Below are positions 24,483 through 35,832 of a DNA stretch of 64,000 nucleotides, piece by piece (within the stretch, counting starts at the first letter, position 1; each line of letters opens with the position of its first letter). This DNA is from Vigna angularis (lineage: Eukaryota > Streptophyta > Magnoliopsida > Fabales > Fabaceae): positions 10,472,001 through 10,536,000 of the forward strand of contig NC_068972.1 of assembly GCF_016808095.1 (NCBI RefSeq), given 5' to 3'. The notes under the pieces were generated by a model, which searched no databases, was not told the origin of the DNA, and worked only from the letters and a program-made list of their open reading frames with translations. A program made the translations under genes and the position numbers.

Positions 24483-24529
24483 TGCAGGTCTGTTTTTGTG
24501 ATATCCACTACCACAAAAACAGACCTGCA
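24483..24529. repeat. Perfect 18-bp hairpin
   Basis: TGCAGGTCTGTTTTTGTG at 24483-24500 is exactly inverted at 24512-24529 around an 11-base loop. It lies between the left subterminal array and the stop codon of the TNP1-like gene, so it would be in the 3' end of that transcript. Confidence 0.9.
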
Positions 24530-24655
24530 TATAAAAACATTTACAGAAATTCAATTTCAACATAACAAACACATGTTAAAATGTATTTCAACATCAAATA
24601 AAGTAGAGAGTCTAAGAAAATTCTATCTAATCAAATGCATTGTTTAAATCTAAAT

Positions 24656-27608
24656 CTAAGAGCTATTGTATAATCTAACTATATACTTCGCAGCAGCGTT
24701 CCTAATGAATAGTAGTGACTTCTCAGGAACTGGTGTAGTAGTCTTGAATCTCTGCAAAAGACAATTCATTTTAATTAGTGTATATGAATTCAACATTTGT
24801 TAAAAAATCAAAATTTGTTAAAGTTAAATATTACCGTTTCCCAGCTTCTTGTGATGTGAGAACGAACAATATGGGTCATCCAATACATTACATAGTATCC
24901 ACACTCATATGACCCATTTTGTCTGTTACACTACAATATATCATCACAGTTGATAATAGTTAGTGAATAACATTTGTTATAAAACAATTATAACAAAGTA
25001 TAGACGGTAGCATATGTCAAACCTTGAGAGAAATCCAAGCAATCTTTCTACTCTTAACAATTGATCTCCCGTCCATCATCATACTTGCTGGAATAGAACT
25101 GTATATAAAAAAATGTTTTAGCATTCAGTTATATAACAAAGAAAGTCCAAACATTGAGGTTCTTACCAATCAATTGCTTGTCTGAGTTGTGTGGGAGGAG
25201 GCCTGTGCAATGAGCAGAACCACAAAGCATAGTTGTCTTGCACAGACATAACAAGAAGTTGCCAATGGCGCCTGAAATTCATAATAACGTAACTATTAAA
25301 TATTAAAATCACATATGGAACATTATTATGTTAACAAAGTTCACTTACCCGGATATATAAGGCAAAAAGTATATTTTCTTGCCTCTTCGAAAATTGCTTA
25401 TCATTCTCATGTTGATATGATCAAAATCATTTGATTCATGAATGTCTTGGGGATCAATGAATCCATAATCATCAGAACGCCCCAACTTATTAGTGACCCC
25501 AGACATATACCTGAAATCAAAAATTAACTTTGATATAAGGATACTTGATATATAAATCAATTTTATATATAAATAATTGGTCATAGACTTACATCGTCCA
25601 TAGTTGAATAATTGAAATATTCAACTCTTGTGTTCCCGACGCAAGCTCACGGACATCTTGGCTATTAAGGTATATTGGGACCTCAGAGCCATGCCCAAAT
25701 ACATTAGCATCATACTGAACCTCCAAAGGCTTATCATCAAGGATGTCAGCAAGTAGATGCAATGAAGAAAGAGGGTCATCCTCAGATAGAGGAATCTTCT
25801 GTTGTTCCTGCGTCTGTTGTTACATGAAAAGATAAGATAAGTTTTGACATCAAAAACCTTTAAAATTGAGAAGTTTAAAGAAGAATTTCATACCGAGGGG
25901 TCAGAAACTGGTTTAACCAAAAATTTAGGCCAAGTGATAAACGACTTATATGCTTGTTCCACAGTGAAAATCTCTTCCGTGGACAGTGGAATCGAGGCAT
26001 CTGGCATGATCATTTCATCCACTGATACCTTCACCTCATCCTCTAATAGTTGCATACCATGACATACAGTCGCTGACCTAAACTCTGTTCCACGAGCTAC
26101 CAGCACCATCTCATCTTCTTCTAAAATGTATAGCAGACATGGACTACCATCGTCCATGTCATCCTCTGGGATGGCTGATGCGGAACAACTTCCTTTGCCG
26201 CTTCTCCCTGTCAGAGTAAATGTTAGATTATACAAGAGATAGAAATAATTGCACATAAATGTTTATTAAGTTTACCTGTGGGAGGGGGAGGGACCACATG
26301 TTCCTCTATAGGAGACTGCATCGGACGCATGCTCTGAAACTGCTCCTGGTAGAGCATCTGGAATTCAGCCCTCACCTCGGCCCTGATCTCCTGCATAAGG
26401 TCTTGTCGGACCTTTTTTGTGATCTCTTCTGTCATCCTTTGTGTATCGCTGTACGAATATGAAGGCTGACGAGAAGAGCTCCCAAAATAATCCGTAATGC
26501 CTACTCCAGGACCTGCAGCACGTACACGTCCAGGGTGCTCAGGTCGTCCAATTGCAGCAGCAAGAATATCCTGGCGACCCTCTGGAGTGAATTGGCCTTG
26601 GGAGCTCTGCTCAACCAAGGCGTCCTGTAACATTACAAAACACCATTATTCTTTAAATAGTTTAATGTAGTATGTATAATGACAATATTCATTATTTTAG
26701 GAACAATGATAACTTACAATTTTTTCAGAAATCTCTCGTGCAGTGTCGGAAGAGTAGGTGCCCGATGGTTGCATACGGGCCAACTTCCATTTCTCATGTC
26801 TAGACGGTGGAGAAGGAGGCTGAGGAGGGCTACCACTCTGAGATGGTGGTATAGCATCTGCCTTTTGCTTGAGGATTTTCTCCTCAAGCTTCCTATACCC
26901 ACCACGAGATAATAGGTGGGGGTTTTTGTTCTTAGCACTTGTTCCTTGTGCTTTGCTTCTAATTGCCTGTCACATACACATTAATTAATGAGTTCATATG
27001 ATATATATTTGTTAATGAGGAATTGAATAATATGAACTACACTAACCTGCCATTCCTTGACATCCGACTCTCTTTAAAAACCCGCCAAGTCTCCTCATCA
27101 ATGGACTTATATGCATTACATGGAGTTTTATGTTTAAGGTGTCCAAAGATGTACCTTGATGTCAACTTGCTTTTAAAGTTTCTGAAATTTTCTGCAACAG
27201 TTGACAAACACTTATTTCTAAGTGTTGGGACATTTGGAATGTCAAATGTCATCTGAAAAAAACATAATAAAGTTGTATTAGTACAAAATTATCAATATAA
27301 ACAAATTATAATTCAAATGCTATTAACTAACTTACCAATATATCTTGCCAAATAATGTTCCTATCACCCTCGGACACATGATCAAAAGATGGAATGAGAA
27401 TGCTAATCTTATTACGTGCCACTACTCCAAGGTATGATCGGAAGTCATCTGCATGGGGGCCAGTTGCCACACCCGTGGTGACATTCACATTCACCGGAGT
27501 TCTTTCACCACTATTTTTCCTGATTAATAGTTGTTTCATCCTAGTGGGTCCTCTAGTGGATCTGGGTGGGGGAGCCTCATCCCCTGAAGAATGTGGATGA
27601 TCAGCCAT
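24656..27608 (-). pseudogene. TNP1-like CACTA protein with C-terminal Ulp1-type cysteine protease domain, one frameshift
   Basis: Eleven coding exons can be read, about 716 codons: 27608-27336, 27252-27047, 26966-26718, 26624-26276, 26207-25894, 25813-25593, 25510-25349, 25271-25167, 25098-25023, 24930-24835 and 24751-24656, all with GT-AG borders. Phases agree throughout except at the end of exon 2, where the total is one base short, so a 1-nt deletion near 27050-27075 is likely. The N-terminal half is the plant En/Spm (Ptta) type: ILIPSFDHVSEGDRNIIWQDI, TWRVFKES, LLSRGGYRKLEEKI and a helical EITKKVRQDLMQEIRAE block. The C-terminal part has the protease His in GRHWQLLVM and the Gln...Cys pair in RQNGSYECGYYVM, the Ulp1/SENP arrangement. 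Its role would be binding subterminal repeats and perhaps deSUMOylation; the protease role in transposition is unproven. Confidence 0.87.
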
Positions 27609-27729
27609 ATATCTGTCAAAATAAATAACAACATTAAATTTTCTTTCAAGACTTATGTAATATCATATAAATTAACAAAACATGTAATAGTACAGAAATT
27701 GAAAATTCATACATAAAGATATGGATTCA

Positions 27730-27918
27730 TCATATGTATATTCCCTCATCATGAGTTGCGTTAAACTTTCTCTCATTCAAACAGTTCACACAAGGACATC
27801 TAAACTTCACTTCATCATTAGTTCTCCCCTCATTACGTTGCGCAAATTGTATAAATTCCTCTACACCTCTCTCGTACTCAGCACTAATACGTGGTAAATT
27901 AATCCAATTTCGATCCAT
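27730..27918 (-). pseudogene. TNP2 transposase N-terminal stub (transposase-associated domain)
   Basis: The 62-codon frame starts MDRNWINLPRISAEYERGVE and includes CPCVNCLNERK, the hallmark of the transposase-associated domain that begins TNP2-type CACTA transposases. The frame stops soon after this motif, and the several-hundred-residue catalytic part normally following is absent; the TNP1-like gene begins 120 bp further on. This is best read as the 5' stub left by an internal deletion. Confidence 0.8.
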
Positions 27919-28013
27919 ATTCCTAAATATTACATAAATAATATTTTAAGGTTTATAAATAATAGAAGAACTACAACACACATTACCAAAACTATAGCAA
28001 AAACCATATCATA

Positions 28014-28200
28014 CATTACCAAAACTATAACAATTTCATGCACTATCAAAATTAAAGCAAAAATTATACCAAAACTATAGAAACTTCATACATTACCAAA
28101 ACTATAACAATTTCATGCACTATCAAAATTAAAGCAAAAATTATACCAAAACTATAGAAACTTCATACATTACCAAAACTATAGCATTATGCAAAAATTA
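28014..28200. repeat. 77-bp tandem repeat in CACTA leader
   Basis: CATTACCAAAACTATA recurs at 28014, 28091 and 28168, a period of 77 bp, with nearly identical units. It lies between the CACTA 5' subterminal array and the first open frame, in what would be the leader or promoter. Confidence 0.9.
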
Positions 28201-28514
28201 ATGAAGCAATCACGTTAAAAATGCAAATGGACATAAATACCTGGAAGAGGAACGGCGGCGGAGAGGGTGAAAAACGCAACACAACGGCGGCGGCGGCGGA
28301 GAGGGTGAAAAACGCCAGGAAATCACGATTATGAACGGCTAAAACTCGTTTTTAAAGTCAAAAACGAATAATGACCGAACAATTTTGAGTTTAAACGGTT
28401 AAAAACGCAAAATCTGAGATGAAGGGTGGTTCGGAGGATGAAGAAACGCGAAAACAGCGAGGAAGACGATGCACTGTTCCAAGTTTTGATTTTTAACTCT
28501 GAACGGGGGAATCT

Positions 28515-29210
28515 ACCGCGGTTCCCTACTTAACCGCGGTATAAAAGGGTTATATGCCGCGGTTTAACCCCCAACCGCGGCATATACTAATTCAAAAAAT
28601 TATTTGAAATGGCATTTTTGAAATTATATTCAAACTATATGCCGCGGTTCAGCGGGCAACCGCGGCATAAACCTCGAAATATTTCAAATGAACATTAAAT
28701 TAATTTCATATAGGAGAATATGCCGCGGTTCTCTGGGGAACCGCGGCATATACCCCTAAAACGTGTTCAACACAACTGTCTCCCCAACTGCCTTTCAGAG
28801 AATTTCAGAAGTTACAGGGGGTATATGCCGCGGTTCTCTGGGGAACCGCGGCATATACCCCCTATAACTTCTGAAATTCTCTGACTGGCAGAGAAGTTGA
28901 GACGTTGCAGGGGTATATGCCGCGGTTCCCCAGAGAACCGCGGCATATACCCCCTGTAACTTCTGAAATTCTCTGACCCAGTCAGCACCTGCAATAAATT
29001 GGCAGGGTATATGCCGCGGTTGTGCAGAGAACCGCGGCATATACTCTGTTATTTAATTTTTTATTCATACGTGGCGTCAAAGGCAATGGTTGACTGGGGT
29101 ATATGCCGCGGTTCCCAGTAGAACCGCGGCATATATGTTAGTTTTATTTACAAAACTGCCACCGCGCACCATTATGCTGCGGTTTTCGTTGAACCGCGGC
29201 ATAATGTGCG
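28515..29210. repeat. Right subterminal palindrome array of the CACTA element
   Basis: Nine palindromes built on TATGCCGCGGTT/AACCGCGGCATA, spaced 70-95 bp. The unit at 28797-28882 is a long hairpin with 40-bp arms, one mismatch and a 6-base loop. The segment CCCTGTAACTTCTGAAATTCTCTG is duplicated in both orientations around it. Open frames across this array are artefacts. Confidence 0.94.
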
Positions 29211-29240
29211 CTGTAAAAACCCGATTTTTTACTAGTGTTA

Positions 29241-29721
29241 TTCTAAATGAAATAAAGAAAATAAGTAAACTAACCTTAATTTGATGATTAACTTATTTGA
29301 TTTTGATGTTTGGTCTTTTCATCCTTCGATTCGGTATAAACTTTGTTGCAAAAGGCAGAAAAGGTAAGGAAAGTAATTGAGAAGGTAAGACAATGGTCAA
29401 ATATATAGTTTTGACTTAAATATTAAAATTAGATCAAGTGACTTTAGTATGCTTGTCACTTAATTATTATTTTTAACTTTTGTATAAACCATACTTTTAT
29501 TTTTATATCAATTAAATGAAAACACTTGTTAATAAAGATTAACATAAACATTATTAAATGAAATGCATTGCCCTGCACAACTAGAAAAACAAAAAAGCCA
29601 AATAACATCAAAACAAATTTGGTCTCTGAACTATTGAAAAATGAAAGAAAAAAGTATTATCTTGTTTGTTTAATCTTACCTTTGAAATTAACATACACTT
29701 AAAAATATTTAATAGTTCACT

Positions 29722-29800
<79 letters not shown>

Positions 29801-29974
29801 GATGATTATTTAAAAAGTTTAAATATTTCACATACTTATTTGAATAAGGCAAATAGAAAAAAATTGAAATTTAATAAATTTTTGGAAAGTATTACAAATG
29901 AATAAAATAGAAAAATTTCAAATACTCTAAAAAAATATAAGAAATTTGAAATTTTACTCATTTTCACTTTATTC
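29241..29974. other. AT-rich intergenic DNA with (TA)n tract
   Basis: A (TA)n microsatellite spans about 29730-29797. No gene seen. Confidence 0.7.
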
Positions 29975-30410
29975 ACGAAAGTCAAATTGAGTGGATTTAG
30001 ATTGAAGGATTGAGTTGAGTCGATTAAAGTTAAAAACTTTGTCAGAATCAGTTTAGACTAAAGACTCAACAAAGTCGACTTAGGTTGAAAGTCAAATCAA
30101 TTCGAATTATAAGTTTAAGAAAAATTGACCAAAGTCAAAGGTTGAAGCGTGTTGGCCAAAGTCAAAGGTTGACAGTAATTTGTTACGTCAAAAGTTGAGA
30201 CAAGTCAATGTAGGCAAAAGGTTGAAACGAGTCGGCTCAAGACAAAAGTCGAGTAAAGTTAGTTCAGACTGAAAATCAAGTCAAGTCAATGCTAGTCGAA
30301 GATCAAAACAAGTCGATTAGGTTGAAAGTTAAAAATAGTTGACATAGGTCAAAAATTGAACTAAATGGACTCAGACTGAAGTTTGAGTTAAATCAACTTA
30401 AGACGTATAT
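29975..30410 (+). repeat. Degenerate tandem array rich in AAAGTC/GTTGA
   Basis: About a dozen irregular units of roughly 30-40 bp share cores such as TCAAAGGTTGA, AAGTCGACTTAGGTTGAAAG and AAGTCAA. GTCAA and TTGAC cores recur every 10-20 bp, giving an unusually high density of W-box-like TTGAC motifs. Confidence 0.75.
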
Positions 30411-32848
30411 ATGAATTATCAAAATATTTTTAAAATAAACTTTTATCTTAAAATAGAAATTAAATACTTTATAAAAAAATCTAAAATATTTCAATTATTT
30501 AATCTAAACAAACAATATTTTAATTTCTAAACATTTTTGAAAATTTTGATCCAAGCATAATGATTTCTATAACGTCATTGTTATTCTTTATTTTGATAAG
30601 AATTTGAAAATATGGTGAGGGATGTGAGTTTCGTAATTCAGTGATGGTGAGAGGGTCCTAGGTTTCCACAACATGAAGAAAGAGGCTTCACACGAGAATG
30701 CTTACATTGTTAACATGAAGAAGAAAAAGGAAGGTTGTAGATTAGTGGGTAGTGGTCCTACCAACTATACTTGTGATTTCTTATCATGACAACACACATA
30801 AACAACAAGAAGAAAGGGTAAGAAACATTTTGGGAAGGACAATCTCGTATTTTGAAGGAGAGAGCTATAAACTTTTCTTCTTTCGTTACGTTTAAGCACA
30901 AGAAAAAGGATTCCTAAGATTCAAGTACATTTTCGTTTTTTCCTTTACTTTTCCATCTTCTTCCAAACAATGAAAGGTAACATTTTCTATCAATCATCAT
31001 CTACCTCTCTTTCCTTTTACTTGTTTCGGTTTTACATACAATAAAACAAACTTTCAAAAATATCACAGTTTTTAGAAGCATTCAATATTAATTTATTAGC
31101 TCTTCACACACGTAATCCAATTTTATGTTTTCTTTTACTTGAGTAAGAGACTATTTATTGAGCAACTATGATCTCACTTAAGTAAAAATGTTTAATATAA
31201 ATGATAATTGCTTATTGTTTTAACATTGCTGAAATACTTGTTGAATGCTTAGTGAAATTTACATAAAACTACCAATATCAAGAATGTATAAGGTTTACAG
31301 AATTCATTCTATTCAAATTTTTTTTTATAGTATATCAATTTGTTGGGAATTCAAGTGTGAGTCAAAGTCTCATATTTGAGAAAGTAGAGCATTATATAAA
31401 GGTGAAAGACTCATTAACTCATTGCTTTAAGGTTTTAGATAAAAAGTGGTGTTAATCCTTTATATGATTAGAGCATTGTAAAAATTGAGTAGCTGAATTC
31501 ATAATTAAATTATTTTATCACTCTTCAAAAAAGTATTTTCTCACTTCTATAAGTTATAATTTAATATAAAAATTAAATATGTTTGGATAAACTTGTTTGA
31601 AAAAACTTTAGGAAGAACAAGAAAAATATATGAAATTAATTTTTTAACGAGTTAAAAATAATTTCATGAGTTAATTTGTATAAGCTTTCTAATGTTATTT
31701 TAAAGAAAATTAGTATTTAATTAGATCCAATTTTAATTGGAATTTTTCATTTCTATATTGATATTGTTAATTCTTTTTATAACATATTGATATTAATCAC
31801 ACGACACCTATAACTAAAATTATTATAAAATATATTGCTTGTGAGAAAATTAATATAATATTAAAAAATTGAATAATTTAAATTTTAATAAAGTAATTCT
31901 AATAAACTCATAAATAATATAAGCCTTAATATATACAATTTTTTTTTTAAAAATGTTGTATTATATGTTTATAATAAAAAAATTGAGTTTAAAATATATT
32001 TGATCATCAAATTAGTTCTGAGGTATCTCTCCTATACATTTGTGTGGTAAGAATCTTTATTCCTTAAATTATATTCATTATTCCATTCATATAAAAAAAT
32101 TACAACACAATGTCAAATTTAAAATCTTAAAATAATTTACTTATAATTAACCTTGTATGGTCATCCAGTCAGTCAAGAACCGAGGGATAGACCGTCCAGC
32201 GAAAAAATATTGACCGGTCTAGAAATTATTGTAAGCAATAATAACCATTAATTGATAGTTAATGAGAATAATAATCATTAATTAACAATTAACAGGAATA
32301 AAGTCATTTATTAGTAATTAATGAGTCATACATAATGGTAAACTCATTATAATATTTACTAATATTTATTACAAAATTATTACGCCTGACTTGCATTGGT
32401 TAGGACAAGAAGAAGAGATAAAGTAACTGAATGAAGAAGCGGACAACTTTGAATGATTTGAGTAAGAGATCTTAATTTATAATTAACCTAAACTTCAGAC
32501 AAATTATTGGATAAAATAAAATAAAATTTAGTTGAAAATATAATTATCTTATAAACTCATTCCATAACCACTGTTCAAATTATAAAGTAGCCACAATAAT
32601 TATTTATTATTACACATTTATCAATATATTTACTATTTGATTGATTTAAACACATATTATTTTTTATTAATATTAGAGTGTTTTTACAAAAATACTAATA
32701 CCAAGTAGAAGGAAGAAAAGCACATAACATTTAAAAGAATCAACATTTTCTAATTTTGTGAGGATGTTATCAACATTTATAATAAGAAGTAAGTATATAC
32801 TAAATGAAATAAAATATTTTGATTCAGATATCTTAACTACATCTTAAC

Positions 32849-32937
<89 letters not shown>

Positions 32938-35797
32938 CATATTTTACTTATTCATTATTTATTTGTTATTGTACTTTAAACTTGATTAGAAAATAATAAA
33001 TGTATTATGTGACAAGTTAAGAAAAATCTATATTAATATATTATTTCCCGTACCAAATAAATAATTTTTAAGAGTTTTATAATTTATACTGGCTCCGTAT
33101 TTTTTGTCTTTTTCTAAATAGTATGGAAGAAGTTTATGTGGAAATCTACGAAATTGGAAACTCAATGAGTGAATGGATTTTGCAGAATTCAGAAAATCGA
33201 GGGTGAAAGATGAGGAATAATATATAAAATTAAAAGTCAAACAAGGAGGAATGTTCGAAAATTTAGATATTTGCCCTTGAAAGGTGAGACAGTGACTTGA
33301 AAACAACCAAAGTGAATTGGTTTCTTCAACGTCTAAAACACATGCATCAATCTGATTAACTTTATATTTTTCTTAATTCCATTATGGATTAAAAAAATAC
33401 TCCAATCTTCAAGGAAAATACGTGTATCTACGTTTTCGTGTAAGAAAAAGTTCAAAAACACTTTTTTATATATATATATAAATTTCAGTACGTAACTCAA
33501 ACGAATACATTACTATTTGAATATTGAATATATTCATTAGAGTTTGACTCAACAATCACAATCTGGATTAAATTATATTTATGAAATATCGAATCGGAAG
33601 ATAAAAAATAAAAAATCAGTGAGAATATATGTTTGATATTTTAACTCTGAAAAAAAAAATGGATCAGTGCTAAAATACTATTTTATTGAGTTTCTAATCA
33701 TGCTTGAGAATCGCGAAATCATTATTAATTTGAAAATGTGGTTCCCACCTAGAATTAGGTCTTGGGTTAGTTTTCGTAATCAGGACCACTATAATCTTTG
33801 ATTATAAACTAATTGCACACATTTTAAGAAGATTCACATTCAATATAATTTTCTCAGTAAAACTAATTTTGGTTAGGTGTAACCAGTGATTTTTCTTGTA
33901 ATCACTCGTTCATCTAATTACAAGAACAATCAATAGAAAAACAATTTAAATTTTCTATAATGTATTGTGATTTTCTAGTTTGAGAAAAAAGATTGAAAAA
34001 CCTAATTTCCGTTTTAATTAGAGAAAGATAATAAAGTTTTAAAAATCACAATCCAATCCATGCTATAACTATATAAATAGTAGGTCAGCTCAATGACTGA
34101 GTGTGATGATTGATGGTTGAACAAACCTTTGACCCAAATTAATTTTGTTAGGTAGATGAGTTGATGCTTGAAGGATAAAATGAAGATGAATTTTGTTACA
34201 AAACCTAATTTGAAATTCATGAATGGCCAACTTTATAGTTGTGATTAATTTGAAGTTTGAATAGAATATATTATGTGAAGGGTTGGTTGAGATGAGAGTA
34301 CGAAGTGTACTCATAGTGTACTGAGTCCTAAAAGTTGGAAATCAGTTCTGCAAGGGTTACCTAATGAAGGGACTGCCCAACACAAAAGGGAACAACAAAC
34401 ATTCCCCACCTTTATACAACACATCTATTCTCCATCAAAATAATCCAAAAAATTAAAATTTACTGTTTAACCAATCGCACCACTAAAACACAATTCCACT
34501 CGTTGAATAAAAACTGCTTTTTCTGGTAAAGTTAAAGGGCCAAATTACCTTACTTTCATTACTGTCTTTTGCTTCAACACTATTTTATGACAATGGTGGT
34601 GACGTTTAATCTTTGGCAAAATCAAGAGAATCATGTAGTTTTTCTCCAAAATTACATTAATACGTATATTTGAGAAAAAATTTACTCTGTACTATTGTGT
34701 GATGCTTGAAATTGGTTATATTTAGTGTTAAGTTGATAACTTGAGTCTTGGATCATTTGAGCAAATTAATATTCAATTTGACTTTGAAACATGTTTTTGG
34801 ACTAAATATTGAGTCAGGAATATCAATTTGATCATCTGAATAGGTCTCTAGTTCACCATATTAAAATTGTGTTGCATGTTTTTGGTATGGCGCTCAATGT
34901 CAGTTTTCACTACTGAGCGACCCAAAGTGCGAATGGTCTAACACTAAGGAGTGATAGGGTACCGTTGAGCGCTAGTTATCACTACAAGTCTAGTGTTATT
35001 TTTTCTGTCTTTTTCATTGAATGGCAAGTGAGTCTCGCTGAGTTAGCAAAAGTGCGAGAGCTTTGGCACTGAACGCTCTCTTTTGCGAGAGTTTCTGTGT
35101 TGAGCATCAATCTTAACACCGATGCGTCTTTTTGTAATTTTCTGATATTTGCTTACCTAAAGTGGTTCTACATGGATGCTATGTATGTTTAGTATGAATT
35201 TGGATGCCTTATGAATTATAGTATGATTATATATATGTATCAAGTATATTGTGAAAGAGAATTCAAGGAAAAGTTTCTTATATGGTTTTAAGTTGTGTAT
35301 GTAATGATGTAAGGATTCCATATTGGGAGTTATCCTGACGCTCTAATAATCATCCAATCTTAAGTAGAGAATGATGGGGTGTGTGGTGAGAGGAATATGA
35401 GGTCCTAGTCTAGAGGTTTTATCTTAGCCTAAGATGTTAATGATTAACCTTGTGTGTGGTAGGATAAAATTCATCGATAATGGTTCCGTAAAGCAGTAGA
35501 GACTATCACAAATGCATAACTTGTCAGAGTTTAGTGTATCAAGATGGTCAAATTTAAAATTAATGATTGTACGCTTTAGGATTATTTGATTTACTTGTGT
35601 TTAAGTGTTAATATTCATAATTTAATTGTGTATGTTTCTTTGATAAATTAGTATACCCTTTTGTTTGTTTGTATGTTTGTTTGTTTTATTGTTTATTATG
35701 ATTATATTGATAGTGTGAGTAGATAATGGTTGGAGGAGATGAAGATGTTTCTATAAATCAGATATACAGTGATGATCTAACAAGGACATAGAGTAGG

Positions 35798-35832
<35 letters not shown>

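Larger units (their letters stand above)
24113..29237 (-). mobile_element. CACTA (En/Spm) transposon, internally deleted, about 5.1 kb
   Basis: The left end is CACTAGTGCAGCGAGGGG and the inverse of the right end is CACTAGTAAAAAATCGGG. The 3-bp target duplication TTA is present at 24110-24112 and 29238-29240, as expected for CACTA elements. Both subterminal regions carry arrays of ATGCCGCGGTT...AACCGCGGCAT palindromes. Genes read on the minus strand, so the 5' end is at 29237. It keeps a TNP1-like/Ulp1 gene and only a 62-codon stub of the TNP2 transposase, so it could move only with transposase supplied elsewhere. Confidence 0.95.

Noticed and set aside
28795..29040. 60-81 codon antisense frames with repeated PRFSAQPRHIP-like peptide
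   Set aside because: They are translations of the CACTA palindrome array.
30673..30789. 38-codon frame containing RLVGSGPT, superficially like a CLE peptide motif
   Set aside because: It lacks a signal peptide, the motif departs from CLE at conserved Pro/His positions, and the match is too short.
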